From: Conchocele bisecta
Taxonomy: Eukaryota > Mollusca > Bivalvia > Lucinida > Thyasiridae
NCBI GenBank assembly: GCA_029237695.1
Contig: JAQRGA010000042.1
Location: 868,001 to 932,000, forward strand
Direction: 5' to 3'
DNA: 64,000 bases
Positions 29,530 through 38,398 of this stretch are shown here, in pieces (position 1 is the first letter of the stretch; the number at the start of each line of letters is the position of its first letter). The notes under the pieces are model-generated. The model searched no databases and had not been told where the DNA came from. It worked only from the letters and a program-made list of their open reading frames with translations. Both the position numbers and the translations under genes were made by a program.

Positions 29530-31038
29530 ATGAATGATACAACAGACAGAGATCAGGCTAATATGGAAAATACAGATGATATTTTTCAGAAAAATTTAAA
29601 CAAAGCAGCAGAATGGCGTGAAAATGATATTGATCCATACGGTGAGAAGTATGATGGAACAACTCTAATTGAAACTTTACGTTCTTCATTCAAAGAAGAT
29701 GAAGAACAAAAAATAATGGGTAAAATAGCCGGAAGAATTATGGCCTGCAGGGCTATGGGTAAATCAATTTTTGCTGATATTAAAGATTCTACAGGTAAAA
29801 TCCAGCTCTATGTTGGTAAAAAAATATTAGGCGAGAGCTTTCCTCTTTTTAAGAGAATTGATATTGGTGATATTATTGGAGTTGAAGGTGAACTATTTTT
29901 AACAAGAATGGGAGAATTAACTCTTAAAGTTCATAAATTTACAATGCTTAGTAAATCAATGAGAACACTTCCTGAAAAATGGCATGGTCTTACAGATATC
30001 GAAATGCGTTATCGTCAAAGATATGTTGACTTAATAGTAAATGATTCTGCTAAAGATGTTCTTAGAAAAAGATCTCTTGTTGTTAGAGAAATCCGTAATT
30101 ATCTTGAAAATAAAAATTTTTTAGAAGTAGAAACACCTATGTTGCAAAGTTTGGCCGGTGGTGCTGCTGCTAAACCTTTTAAAACTTATTATGAAGCTTT
30201 AAGTTGTGATATGTATATGAGAATTGCTCCGGAACTATATCTAAAAAGATTATTAGTTGGAGGATTTGATAAAGTATTTGAGTTAAATAGAAACTTTAGA
30301 AATGAAGGTCTTTCACGTAGACATAATCCTGAATTTACAATGCTTGAGATTTATGAAGCATACGGTGACTGTAGAACAATGATGGATCTTATTGAAGGCA
30401 TAGTTACTCATGTTGCTAAAAAAGTTATAGGTAAACTGAAAATAGAAAAAAATGACGGTAGTGTCATAGATTTGACAGCTCCATGGAAAAGAATTGAATA
30501 TTGTGATCTTGTAAAATCCCTTGCTGGTAATGACTGGTTTGAATTAACTCCTGATGAAAGAAGAGTTAAAGCTAAAGCAATGGGATTAACTATTGAAGAT
30601 GATAAAGTCGATTATGAAGTTACTAATGAAATATATGAAAAATTGATCGAACCTACTTTGATGAATCCTACATTTGTTACAAGAATACCTGCTCAATTAG
30701 TTCCTCTTGCAAAAAAATGTAGTGACAATGATGCATTTGTTGATGTATTTGAACTGGAAATTAACGGACAGGAAATTGCACCTGGGTATTCTGAACTAAA
30801 TGATCCTGTTGAACAGAGAAAACGTTTTAAACAGCAGCTTGATATGGAGACTTCTGATCCTGATTATAAACTATGTGAAGAAAAAATTGATGAGGATTTC
30901 TTAAATGCATTAGAATATGGAATGCCGCCTGCTGGCGGTATGGGTGTAGGTATTGACAGATTGGTAATGCTACTGACTGGTGCTGATTCTATTAGAGATG
31001 TGATCTTATTCCCTCATATGAAACCTAAAAAAAACTAA
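29530..31038 (+). CDS. lysS: Lysyl-tRNA synthetase (class II)
   Basis: Charges tRNA-Lys. I place the start at 29530 (MNDTTDRDQ) because AAGGA lies 7 nt upstream; the open frame extends back to a TTG at 29461. From 29530 it is 502 residues, the normal length. It has an OB-fold anticodon-binding domain at about 60-160, motif 2 FRNEGLSRRHNPEF near 255 and motif 3 GMGVGIDRLVML near 470. It heads a five-gene operon with a HAD hydrolase (16-bp gap), an LPS kinase, an LpxC-like protein and lplA, an unusual mix of translation and envelope functions. Confidence 0.97.
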   Translation: MNDTTDRDQANMENTDDIFQKNLNKAAEWRENDIDPYGEKYDGTTLIETLRSSFKEDEEQKIMGKIAGRIMACRAMGKSIFADIKDSTGKIQLYVGKKILGESFPLFKRIDIGDIIGVEGELFLTRMGELTLKVHKFTMLSKSMRTLPEKWHGLTDIEMRYRQRYVDLIVNDSAKDVLRKRSLVVREIRNYLENKNFLEVETPMLQSLAGGAAAKPFKTYYEALSCDMYMRIAPELYLKRLLVGGFDKVFELNRNFRNEGLSRRHNPEFTMLEIYEAYGDCRTMMDLIEGIVTHVAKKVIGKLKIEKNDGSVIDLTAPWKRIEYCDLVKSLAGNDWFELTPDERRVKAKAMGLTIEDDKVDYEVTNEIYEKLIEPTLMNPTFVTRIPAQLVPLAKKCSDNDAFVDVFELEINGQEIAPGYSELNDPVEQRKRFKQQLDMETSDPDYKLCEEKIDEDFLNALEYGMPPAGGMGVGIDRLVMLLTGADSIRDVILFPHMKPKKN

Positions 31039-31054
31039 TAAAATAAAAAATATT

Positions 31055-31630
31055 ATGGAAAAGTTTATTGCTCTTGACCTAGGAAATGTATGCATTAATA
31101 TAGAATTTCAACAATGTATGGATAAATTATCTGCCTGCAATGAGTGTAAACTTTTCGATATTCATGATTTATACCTACAACATGAAGTTGGTATTATTAA
31201 TACCGGAACTTTCTTAGACTCGTTAAGTGATTTAACTACTCTTGAAAGAGATAAGGTTATTGAATTATTCTGTTCTATTATTGATGAAGAAATCCATGGT
31301 ATTTCTGATATAATGAATGAACTGACTGATAAGGGTTATAAAATAGCTTTATTATCCAATACCTCACAACTTCATTTAGATGTGAGTAGGAGTAAGCTTT
31401 CTTTTTCTAATTTAATTATTGGCGGTGTCTATAGTTTTGAATTAGGGCATCTAAAGCCTGATATTTCTATGTATAAAGAGTTTGAAAAAAAATATGGCAA
31501 ACCAGTTTTATATATAGATGATATGGAAATTAACTGCGTAGGTGCTGAAAAAATCGGTTGGACGGTACACTGTTTTAGCTCAGTAGTGAAGCTTAAGACA
31601 GAAACTGATAAATTAATAAATTTAAAATGA
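31055..31630 (+). CDS. HAD-superfamily hydrolase, YihX-like
   Basis: A 191-residue HAD phosphatase. Motif I is LDLGNV, the DLGN form typical of YihX-like alpha-glucose-1-phosphate phosphatases and relatives. Motif II is LLSNTS, motif III has Lys in LKPDISMY, and motif IV is YIDDMEINCVGAEKIGW. A helical cap includes a QHEVGIINTGTF segment like the QHERGEIS region of YihX. The substrate is not known. It lies 16 bp after lysS and overlaps the LPS kinase by 4 bp (ATGA), so translation is coupled. A sugar-phosphate substrate linked to envelope synthesis is plausible but inferred. Confidence 0.8.
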   Translation: MEKFIALDLGNVCINIEFQQCMDKLSACNECKLFDIHDLYLQHEVGIINTGTFLDSLSDLTTLERDKVIELFCSIIDEEIHGISDIMNELTDKGYKIALLSNTSQLHLDVSRSKLSFSNLIIGGVYSFELGHLKPDISMYKEFEKKYGKPVLYIDDMEINCVGAEKIGWTVHCFSSVVKLKTETDKLINLK

Positions 31631-32460
31631 ATTCTGATTCTTTTTTAAAAATTATAAAAAAAACTTTTCACATAAATAGAAATTTTCTATTTAAAAGTAC
31701 ATATATAAGAAAATTTATTAATAATGATATTAATGAGAAAATTTTTGATAATATTGACTTCTTGTTATCAAATTCCTCTATTATTAAAGATGACGGTTTA
31801 ACCAAAGCGGGTATTACAGACTTTAACAACAATGAGATTTTTATTAAAAAATATTCTGACCATAGATTAAGTTATAAATTTAAATATTTATTTCGCAAGT
31901 CAAGACCATTACGTACATTGTTAGCCTCTTGTATATTAGAGCAAAATAGTGTGTTGACTGCTAGGACATTTGCTGTTTTGATTAATAAAACTTTTGGATT
32001 TATTGATTCAGGCTATGTTATTTCTAAACCTATAAAAAATATTGCGTCAAAAACATTTTTTTCCAATATATTAAATAAAAAAGATGAAAGTGAAATTTTT
32101 TTTGATAAATTAATTGGTCTACTATCAAAAATGCATACTATAGGGATAGGGCATAAAGATTGTAAGCTAAGTAATTTTTTCTTTGCATCAACAGGCAATC
32201 TTGATTATAATATTGGAATATGGGACCTTGATGGTGCAGTATATTGTGCTAAATTACCTATGCATTTAAGAATAAAAGATTTAGGTCGGCTGATTGCTGC
32301 AGTAATAGAGCTTTATATTATTAATGATTATAAAATTAATAATTCATCAATTGTAACGAAATTGGTGGATAAATATAATAAAGAAGCATATTTTGAAATT
32401 GATAGGCATTTAATTCAAATATGTGTAGATAAACATTTAACAAGAAAGGGGTTTATATAA
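31627..32460 (+). CDS. Lipopolysaccharide core kinase-like (WaaP/Kdo kinase type)
   Basis: A 277-residue small kinase-fold protein. Lys74 in EIFIKKYS is the likely ATP-binding lysine. The catalytic loop is GHKDCKLSNFF (Asp178, Asn183), and the metal-binding motif is IWDLDGA (Asp200, Asp202). These match the LPS kinase family that phosphorylates Kdo or heptose in the LPS core. It overlaps the HAD gene by 4 bp. It is followed after 26 bp by a divergent LpxC-like gene, which supports a lipid A/LPS context. The substrate is inferred, and no heptosyl or Kdo transferase is seen here. Confidence 0.75.
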   Translation: MNSDSFLKIIKKTFHINRNFLFKSTYIRKFINNDINEKIFDNIDFLLSNSSIIKDDGLTKAGITDFNNNEIFIKKYSDHRLSYKFKYLFRKSRPLRTLLASCILEQNSVLTARTFAVLINKTFGFIDSGYVISKPIKNIASKTFFSNILNKKDESEIFFDKLIGLLSKMHTIGIGHKDCKLSNFFFASTGNLDYNIGIWDLDGAVYCAKLPMHLRIKDLGRLIAAVIELYIINDYKINNSSIVTKLVDKYNKEAYFEIDRHLIQICVDKHLTRKGFI

Positions 32461-32486
32461 TTTTAAAATTTATTTTAAACTTAGCC

Positions 32487-33527
32487 ATGAAAGATAACAT
32501 TTTTGGAAAGATTATTGTTGGAAATAAGGAAGAATTGAGAAAATCATACGATGAATTTTCTAATATTCCTATAGACTTAGAAATTCAGCATGAAGATATA
32601 TTAGATTACTCTCATAAATATATGAAAACTATTGCTGAACCAATTGAAGTGTCAGCTCAAGGTACTTTTGACCAGCGTGAATTGAGAACAATAAAATTTG
32701 AACCTACAGATAAAAAGGGATGGTGGTTTAATAGACTTGACCTGAAGAAAGAATACTTACCAATACAAATCTCACATAAAAATGCCTATGCACTACAGGA
32801 AAGCGGTGTGAATAATATAGTTTTGAAAGATAAAAACTATATAAATTATATGTGTTTAATTGAGCATATAATAGCATTAAAATTAGGTACAGATATTGAT
32901 AATTTAATGATTTCAGTAGAATCTAATGATCCTCCATTATTTGAAAAAGGATCTACTAAACTTCTTGAAGCACTAAAAGAAGCCGAGAGAGTGGATACTC
33001 TTAATGAATGCCAATATTATACGGTTAAAACCCCTGTTTCTGCAATTTGGCCTAATGGAAGTTTTCTGATGGTTACACCTCCTGAAGATGATATTTATGC
33101 ATTAAAGATAGATAGTGCTGTTAATTTTAAAAATTGTATTGGGATGCAGAGAATAAAATTTCCTCTTAATGAGGATAATTTTAAGATTGGGGCTGAAGCA
33201 AGAACAAATGCATATATAAAGCATGCTTTATTTTGTAAAACAGTTGGTAAACTTTTTTCAAAGACAAGAAACTTAGGCTACAACAGCAAAAATATAATTT
33301 TATTTGGTAAGAATAAATATTTTAATACTCCCGGACTTATGTATAATGGTAAATCATTAGAAGTAATATGGCATAGAGCTGTACTTGATTTGCTTGCAGC
33401 ATTTGCCTTAATTGATGAAGGACGGTTTGTTGGACATATTATATCCTATAAAGCCGGTCATAAAGAAGATATAGAGTTTATTAAAAAACTTTATACGAAT
33501 AATTTATTAAAAGAAGTTGTAGAATAA
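32487..33527 (+). CDS. Divergent LpxC-like protein (UDP-acyl-GlcNAc deacetylase family)
   Basis: A 346-residue protein with the two-domain LpxC layout but strongly diverged. Residues 125-127 (IEH) match the catalytic Glu-His of LpxC (E78/H79), followed by LGTDIDNLMI like the glgIDN motif. ART at 238-240 and KAGHKED with His325 match the domain II landmarks. The second zinc site reads WHRAVLD (His296, Asp301), one residue longer than the usual HKxLD spacing. The usual glycine-rich GxGLHSG near the start is not recognisable. It may be a paralogue with altered or lost deacetylase activity. It sits between the LPS kinase and lplA in the lysS operon. Confidence 0.65.
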   Translation: MKDNIFGKIIVGNKEELRKSYDEFSNIPIDLEIQHEDILDYSHKYMKTIAEPIEVSAQGTFDQRELRTIKFEPTDKKGWWFNRLDLKKEYLPIQISHKNAYALQESGVNNIVLKDKNYINYMCLIEHIIALKLGTDIDNLMISVESNDPPLFEKGSTKLLEALKEAERVDTLNECQYYTVKTPVSAIWPNGSFLMVTPPEDDIYALKIDSAVNFKNCIGMQRIKFPLNEDNFKIGAEARTNAYIKHALFCKTVGKLFSKTRNLGYNSKNIILFGKNKYFNTPGLMYNGKSLEVIWHRAVLDLLAAFALIDEGRFVGHIISYKAGHKEDIEFIKKLYTNNLLKEVVE

Positions 33528-33554
33528 TTAACCATTTATTAATAGCAATTAAAT

Positions 33555-34271
33555 ATGTGTATAGATAAAGAAAATTGGTATTTATGGCAGGATAAAAAAT
33601 GGAGTCCTGCTATGAACATGGCTATAGATGAATCTTTATTATCAATAGCACATGAAAAGAATATTCCCATTCTTAGAATATATGATTGGGATAGAATTGC
33701 TATGTCTATCGGTTATGTGCAAAAATATGATGCTGTTATTAAAGAAGGTTATGAGTTAGTAAGAAGACCTACAGGTGGTGGTGTTGTTTTTCATGATATA
33801 GATTTAACCTATACTGTACTTATTCCAAAGTGGCATAAAATAGAATATGCTAATAGAGAGCAGAGTTATTATATTATTCATAAAATTGTAATTGATGCTC
33901 TAGCTAAAATGAAAATGGAAACCAGCTTAGTTGATAAAACTAATGTACTTAAGGATAGATCTTCAATGCAGTGTTTTGTTGCTCCTGTTAAATTTGACGT
34001 TTCAGTTAAAAATTATAAGACTGGATTAAATAGCAAAGTTGCAGGTGCAGCACAGAGAAGAACAAAGTACGGTATTTTACATCAGGGAAGTATTGTTCTT
34101 GATGATATTAATAGTATTAAACCTATACTAATAAATAACTTAATAGAATCATTTAAAAAAGAAATGAATATTAAATTTATTAACTTTTCCCCCGATGATT
34201 CGTTTTTGGAAAATGCAGAAGAACTTGCGATTTCTAAATATGAAATTGATGCATGGAATAAATTAAGATAA
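33555..34271 (+). CDS. lplA: Lipoate-protein ligase A family protein
   Basis: A biotin/lipoyl ligase-fold protein of 238 residues. It attaches lipoate or a related acyl group to a lysine on acyl carrier domains of 2-oxoacid dehydrogenases or GcvH. NMAIDESLL is followed by RIYDWD, RRPTGGGVVFHD near residues 70-81, and LNSKVAGAAQRRTKYGILHQ near residues 158-177 with the substrate-binding lysine. It lacks a C-terminal adenylation accessory domain, so it could be an octanoyl/lipoyl transferase of the LipM type instead. It ends the lysS operon. The downstream region is decayed. Confidence 0.82.
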   Translation: MCIDKENWYLWQDKKWSPAMNMAIDESLLSIAHEKNIPILRIYDWDRIAMSIGYVQKYDAVIKEGYELVRRPTGGGVVFHDIDLTYTVLIPKWHKIEYANREQSYYIIHKIVIDALAKMKMETSLVDKTNVLKDRSSMQCFVAPVKFDVSVKNYKTGLNSKVAGAAQRRTKYGILHQGSIVLDDINSIKPILINNLIESFKKEMNIKFINFSPDDSFLENAEELAISKYEIDAWNKLR

Positions 34272-34299
34272 AAAAACTAGCTTAGAGTTTATTCGATAT

Positions 34300-34660
34300 T
34301 CTTATTGACCCCCCTCCCATTAAGGTTTTTGTAATCTATAGATCCAATAACCTAAAACAACAATTAAGAAACTCCCATCAATTAAAGTTCCTTCATAAAG
34401 CAAATAATGCTGACCATGAAGCTGAGTAGGATGGAAAAATGATACAACTATTCCTGCTATTGCACTTAATATCATTCCACAATGGTAATTTTTTGAAGAT
34501 TTTTAAAATTCAGTATATAAGAACTTGAAGATCTTTACCTCTTTTAAAAAAAGTAAACCTGCCCCAAAAAGTAAATTTATATATAAGAAATGAGATACCA
34601 AATCTTTACTCTTAAATAGAATATTGATTTTTTTGGTAAAATACCAAAGATAGATCCAGA
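34300..34660 (-). pseudogene. Unidentified decayed membrane-protein fragment
   Basis: On the minus strand, FLYINLLFGAGLLFLKEVKI, then MILSAIAGIVVSFFHPTQLH and GQHYLLYEGTLIDGSFLIVV form hydrophobic segments broken by a stop and frameshift. It looks like a former small polytopic membrane protein. I cannot name the family. Confidence 0.35.
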
Positions 34661-34683
34661 AAAAGTATTCTGAAATAGGGAGG

Positions 34684-35080
34684 CTAGAGTCTGCTATATA
34701 CTAATTTCAGCATTATGAGTAACATGCATATTGGCGGGAAGATATATTTGAGTATTATTCTGCTTCTGCTGCTTAGTGGTCTGTTTACACCATGATTAAT
34801 TGCCTGACTGAAACCAACTAAAAATGTGGTAATAAGAAAAATTAATCCTAAATAACATCCACAGGTAAACAGTGAACAGATTTTAGGCATCGCTTTTTAA
34901 ACGTTTTGCCAAATAAGATTTCAGCTGTTAAGCCAGCTGTAGAAATATAAAAAAAATAAGATAATAGTATGAGAAAAGAACCACTGGCATAGGTCATAAA
35001 CAGTCCTAGCAAAAATCATAAATTACTTAGTTCTATTGCTGTTCCTAAGCTTGCTAAAATAAATCCGATTTATGTATTTT
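34684..35080 (-). pseudogene. Decayed sodium:neurotransmitter symporter (NSS/SNF) gene
   Basis: The minus strand reads GFILASLGTAIELSN near the 5' end, which matches the NSS/SNF first helix (GFILASLGSAIGLGN). This is followed by TYASGSFLILLSYFFYISTA, GLTAEILFGK like the GIPLLLAEFALG segment, and, after a large deletion, the last helices with NHGVNRPL and LKYIFPPICM. Normal genes are about 1.3-1.5 kb, so most of the middle is missing. The open piece at 34684-34890 is only the C-terminus. The family imports amino acids with sodium. Confidence 0.65.
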
Positions 35081-35116
35081 AAGTTTCCCCTTTTTCATAA
35101 ATAGTATGTCTAATTT

Positions 35117-35923
35117 TTAAATATTTATATTCAGTGCACCCTGTCTGTAACCTTCAAGATCTATATATATTTGTTTGAAATTAAAATTTTTGCAGATATC
35201 TATAATTTCATCTTTGAATGATAGTAAATTTTCTATCCTATCTGTAGGAACCTCTATTTTTGCAGCATTATCTAATTTTCTAACTCTACATGATAAAAAA
35301 CCTAGTTTATGTAAAAAATCTTCAATTTTTTCTATGTTTCTCAGATCAGATTCAAGTATTGCTGTATTATACGGGATTCTTGTTGCCAAGCATGCAGATG
35401 CCGGTAAGTTCCAATTTGGTAGATTATATTTATTTGCTAATTCTCTTATATCATTTTTATTGAATTTTGCTTCAACAAAAGGATGTTTTATTAATAGCTC
35501 ATCAGATGCTTTTATGCCTGGTCTGTAATCACTAAAATCATCTATATTTGTACCATCTGCTACGGTGTTAATACCGTGATATTTTGCATTTTCTACTATT
35601 TCACTCATCAACAATTTTTTACAGTGGTAGCATCTATCTTTGGGATTTTTTTGAATTATGGATATTTTCAGCAGATTTTTATGGATAACTTTCAAATTAA
35701 AATTATTATCATCAGCCCATTTATTAATAAATAATGCTTCTCTTTCAGTAGAGAATGGTGAACATATATTAACAAGCAGTACTTTAGATTTTATAAATTT
35801 CTTGGCACAATAGGCTAATAGTGTACTGTCTATTCCACCTGAAAAAGCAATTGCCAATGAATTATACTTTGAAAGGATGCTTTTAAGACACTCTTCTTTT
35901 ATTAAAATATTACTGTGATTCAT
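35117..35923 (-). CDS. larE: LarE-like ATP-dependent sacrificial sulfur transferase
   Basis: PP-loop ATP pyrophosphatase. LarE adds sulfur atoms to the nickel-pincer nucleotide precursor used by LarA. I place the start at 35923 (MNHSNILIKEE), giving 268 residues, the family length; the open frame runs 20 residues further. The PP-loop is AFSGGIDSTLLA at residues 26-37. Cysteines are at 98 and 101 (DRCYHCKK) and 178 (PASACLATRIPY). A CxxC plus this later Cys is the pattern of LarE enzymes that hold a [4Fe-4S] cluster, unlike the sacrificial single-Cys type. No larA, larB or larC is in the window, so the pathway link is inferred. Confidence 0.82.
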   Translation of the reverse strand: MNHSNILIKEECLKSILSKYNSLAIAFSGGIDSTLLAYCAKKFIKSKVLLVNICSPFSTEREALFINKWADDNNFNLKVIHKNLLKISIIQKNPKDRCYHCKKLLMSEIVENAKYHGINTVADGTNIDDFSDYRPGIKASDELLIKHPFVEAKFNKNDIRELANKYNLPNWNLPASACLATRIPYNTAILESDLRNIEKIEDFLHKLGFLSCRVRKLDNAAKIEVPTDRIENLLSFKDEIIDICKNFNFKQIYIDLEGYRQGALNINI

Positions 35924-36214
35924 CTGCTGTATTCCAAATATTATGGTAAATAAATAAAAATAAGAAGTATAAAAATTAAACATATAAAATACAATAACTA
36001 TCTTAAAACTAATTTGCTAGTTTTTTCCCAAGGAAAGAAAAAAATAGCCAGATAATTCTATTAGAGATCAAATGGGAAAAAGTATAAATAAGCTCTAATA
36101 TATATACAATATTCAGAGCTGCAGAAATAATGCTAACAGTTAAAAAAGTAAATAAACCGAAAATTAGCAGTGATGTTGCTTTATATCGATGCAGTAAATA
36201 ATATTAAGAGAATT

Positions 36215-36480
36215 ACGATAAGTATTCCAAAGCACTCCTTATATAATCAATTTATCCTATTTACTCATTAAATTATAAATAGCTGATAGGCAATTTAAAA
36301 CCAATCTATACTGCAATCACTGAAGATGATGCATATTTTGCTATTAGAGGATTTTGAAATTAAGCGGAATAAACCATATCAGTATATTGATAAATAGTGG
36401 TATGATAATTGGGATAACTTGGTGATATCCTGAAAATACATAGGATAATTTACATAGCTGTTTTAAAAAATCCTAAAAAA
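36215..36480 (+). pseudogene. Degenerate IS256-family transposase remnant
   Basis: Plus-strand fragments include NLKPIYTAITEDDAYFAIRG, then after a frameshift DFEIKRNKPYQYIDK, a stop, and WYDNWDNLVIS followed by KYI. They match the C-terminal part of IS256/Mutator transposases (LK.IYTA.TEE.A...L..FE.KW..KYP.I..SW..NW..L..FFKYP). The catalytic part is absent. A second, shorter copy of the end of this remnant is at 44035-44110, where it again precedes a Sel1 sequence, so IS256 debris and Sel1 form one duplicated block. The preceding stretch 35984-36214 shows nothing I recognise. Confidence 0.72.
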
Positions 36481-36582
36481 TCAAATACTGGATTAACAAG
36501 GCTTATGAAAGTAATTATTCGGAAATAAACAAAAAAGCTAAACCCATTTGGGATAAGTTTAAACTATGTAAGTATTAGTATT
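36480..36582 (+). pseudogene. 3' remnant of a Sel1-repeat gene (duplicate of the gene at 44137)
   Basis: Immediately after the IS256 debris the sequence reads KYWINKAYESNYSEINKKAK and ends IWDKFKLCKY before a TAG. This matches the last 35 residues of the intact Sel1-repeat protein at 44137-44622 (KYWINKAYESND...). The signal peptide and all Sel1 repeats are missing, so the copy has collapsed by deletion. Confidence 0.72.
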
Positions 36583-36594
36583 TATTCAGATATG

Positions 36595-36720
36595 CAAATC
36601 GTATAAAAAATAGTATTATGGGTGAATTATGGTTTAACTTTTAAAGAAATTTCAGATTTACTCTTCCCAAATAATCAGACAATTTGTAATTACATAAGTC
36701 TGCAAAGGCTGAATAAATAG
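36595..36720 (+). pseudogene. N-terminal remnant of an IS630-type transposase (helix-turn-helix)
   Basis: A plus-strand fragment reads NYGLTFKEISDLLFPNNQTI, like the N-terminal helix-turn-helix of IS630 transposases (G.SY.EISEIL..D..TI...). It is interrupted before and after by stops. Its relation to the IS630 remnant at 17890-18200 is unknown, and they are different parts of the protein. Nothing else is recognisable to about 36880. Confidence 0.5.
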
Positions 36721-36879
36721 ATTATCAGAAAAGTCTTTGGCATATTCATCTAAAAAGATTCTCTTCTTTTATATGATTATTGGTAAAGAATACAGGAGAA
36801 TTATAATCACGGTAGTGAGGTGTAATAAGTATATTTATTACTTTTGTATTAAGGTTTAAATATGGATTTATAGATTTTT

Positions 36880-37045
36880 GGATTAGCAGTAAAATGCTAT
36901 AAATTAAACTTTTCGCTATCTAAACATATATTTGAATATGCGGATATCTTTTTACAATGAGTTTGCATTAATTTGGACTGATAGCGACTCTTTTATCCGG
37001 CGGCTCTTTAGTTTTTTTAGATATATCTAATTTTATAGTAGACAT
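36880..37045 (-). pseudogene. 5' remnant of an alanine dehydrogenase/saccharopine dehydrogenase-like gene
   Basis: From an ATG at 37045 the minus strand reads MSTIKLDISKKTKEPPDKRV then AISPN, TAA, CKLIVKRYPHIQIYV, TAG. This resembles the start of alanine dehydrogenase-like proteins (I.REGK.PPDKRV.LTP.QC....FP...I.VQ). Both stops fall where family members have glutamine, consistent with C-to-T changes CAA to TAA and CAG to TAG. The rest of the gene is lost. Confidence 0.5.
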
Positions 37046-37187
37046 GGATATCCTTTTTTTTATTAAATAGTAAAAATAAAAAACTGCATAGAGTTATTCA
37101 GGTTAACAGTGTAAATAATACAAAAAGACATATACTCTATATCATATTATCATTATATTAAATAGATAAATATATTGGAGAATTTTT

Positions 37188-38351
37188 ATGGGTAATTCTA
37201 TGAGAATATTAAGTGTGCAGGATCCTATAATTTCTATTATTGGTCAGTTGATCAGTAAAACTCCCGGCACTATTTCTTTAGGGCAGGGAGTTGTTCATTA
37301 TCTTCCACCCAAAAAAGTTTTTAGCGATCTTAAATTTAATATAAATTCTCTTGAAATTAGCAAATATTATTCCGTTGGCGGCATTAAACCTTTAGTTGAA
37401 TTACTTAAAGATAAGCTGTTAAGAGAAAATACTATAAAAGTGAAGGATGGTATTAGTGATGTCCTCGTCGCTGCAGGTGCCAATATGGCATTCTTTAATA
37501 GCATCCTGACTTTTACAGATCCGGGTGATGAAATTATACTGCTTGCTCCATATTATTTTAACTACGAAATGGCAATTAAAATAATTGGGTGTAAGCCTGT
37601 AATAGTACCGACTGATAATGCATGGCAGCCTAATTTAGAACTTATTAAATCAAGGATTACATCTAGAACTAGAGCTGTTGTAACAATAAGTCCGAATAAT
37701 CCTACAGGGATAATTTATTCCGAAGCTGTTTTGAGAAAAATTAATAATCTCTGCAGAGAGAGTAATTTATATCATATTTCAGATGAAGCTTATGAGTATT
37801 TTACATACGATAACTCTATACATTTTTCGCCTGGTGCTATTGAAGATTCAGAAAAACATACAATTTCAATTTATTCTTTTTCTAAAGCATATGGAATGGC
37901 AGGTTGGCGTATTGGTTATGTTGTGCTGCCAGAACATCTTGTTACTTCATATAAAAAAGTGCAGGATAGTGATTTAATATGCCCTGCAGTTATTTCACAA
38001 TATGCCGCTATGAGTGCACTTGAAGTTGGTGCTGAATATTGTAAAAGTTATTTGAAAAATATTGAAGAGATAAGAGATTTGTTTGCTGAACGCTTAAATT
38101 TTTACAGCAGTAAAATTAGCTATATTAAACCTCAGGGTTCTATCTATTTTCTTCTGAAAATCAATACTAATATGAGTGATTTTGAATTAGCTGAAATGCT
38201 TATTAAAAAATATAAAGTAGGTGTACTTCCTGCTTCTGTCTTTGGTTTGAATAACGGATGTTATATTCGTATTGGTTTTGCTGCATTAGATAAAAACAGC
38301 TTTGAAGATGGTATCGGCAGATTTTTAAACGCTATTGATAAACTTGTTTAA
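37188..38351 (+). CDS. Class I/II PLP-dependent aminotransferase
   Basis: A 387-residue fold-type I aminotransferase. ISLGQGVVHYLPP is near the start. SPNNPTGIIYSEAVL lies near residue 165, and the Schiff-base lysine is in SFSKAYGMAGWRIGY near residue 233. RIGFAA near the C-terminus contains the arginine that binds the substrate carboxylate. It resembles aspartate/aromatic aminotransferases, but the amino acid specificity cannot be fixed. The start at 37188 has GGAG about 8 nt upstream, which favours it over the ATG four codons later. It is monocistronic and flanked by decayed DNA and tRNA-Val. Confidence 0.9.
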   Translation: MGNSMRILSVQDPIISIIGQLISKTPGTISLGQGVVHYLPPKKVFSDLKFNINSLEISKYYSVGGIKPLVELLKDKLLRENTIKVKDGISDVLVAAGANMAFFNSILTFTDPGDEIILLAPYYFNYEMAIKIIGCKPVIVPTDNAWQPNLELIKSRITSRTRAVVTISPNNPTGIIYSEAVLRKINNLCRESNLYHISDEAYEYFTYDNSIHFSPGAIEDSEKHTISIYSFSKAYGMAGWRIGYVVLPEHLVTSYKKVQDSDLICPAVISQYAAMSALEVGAEYCKSYLKNIEEIRDLFAERLNFYSSKISYIKPQGSIYFLLKINTNMSDFELAEMLIKKYKVGVLPASVFGLNNGCYIRIGFAALDKNSFEDGIGRFLNAIDKLV

Positions 38352-38398
38352 AAAAATTTAATACCATAACTCATTTTAAATATACTAGATTATGAGAT

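Noticed and set aside
36900..37045. Stop-codon reassignment (TAA/TAG as Gln)
   Set aside because: Intact genes in the window end at TAA and TAG at the expected lengths, and the remnant has other damage, so ordinary pseudogenisation explains it.
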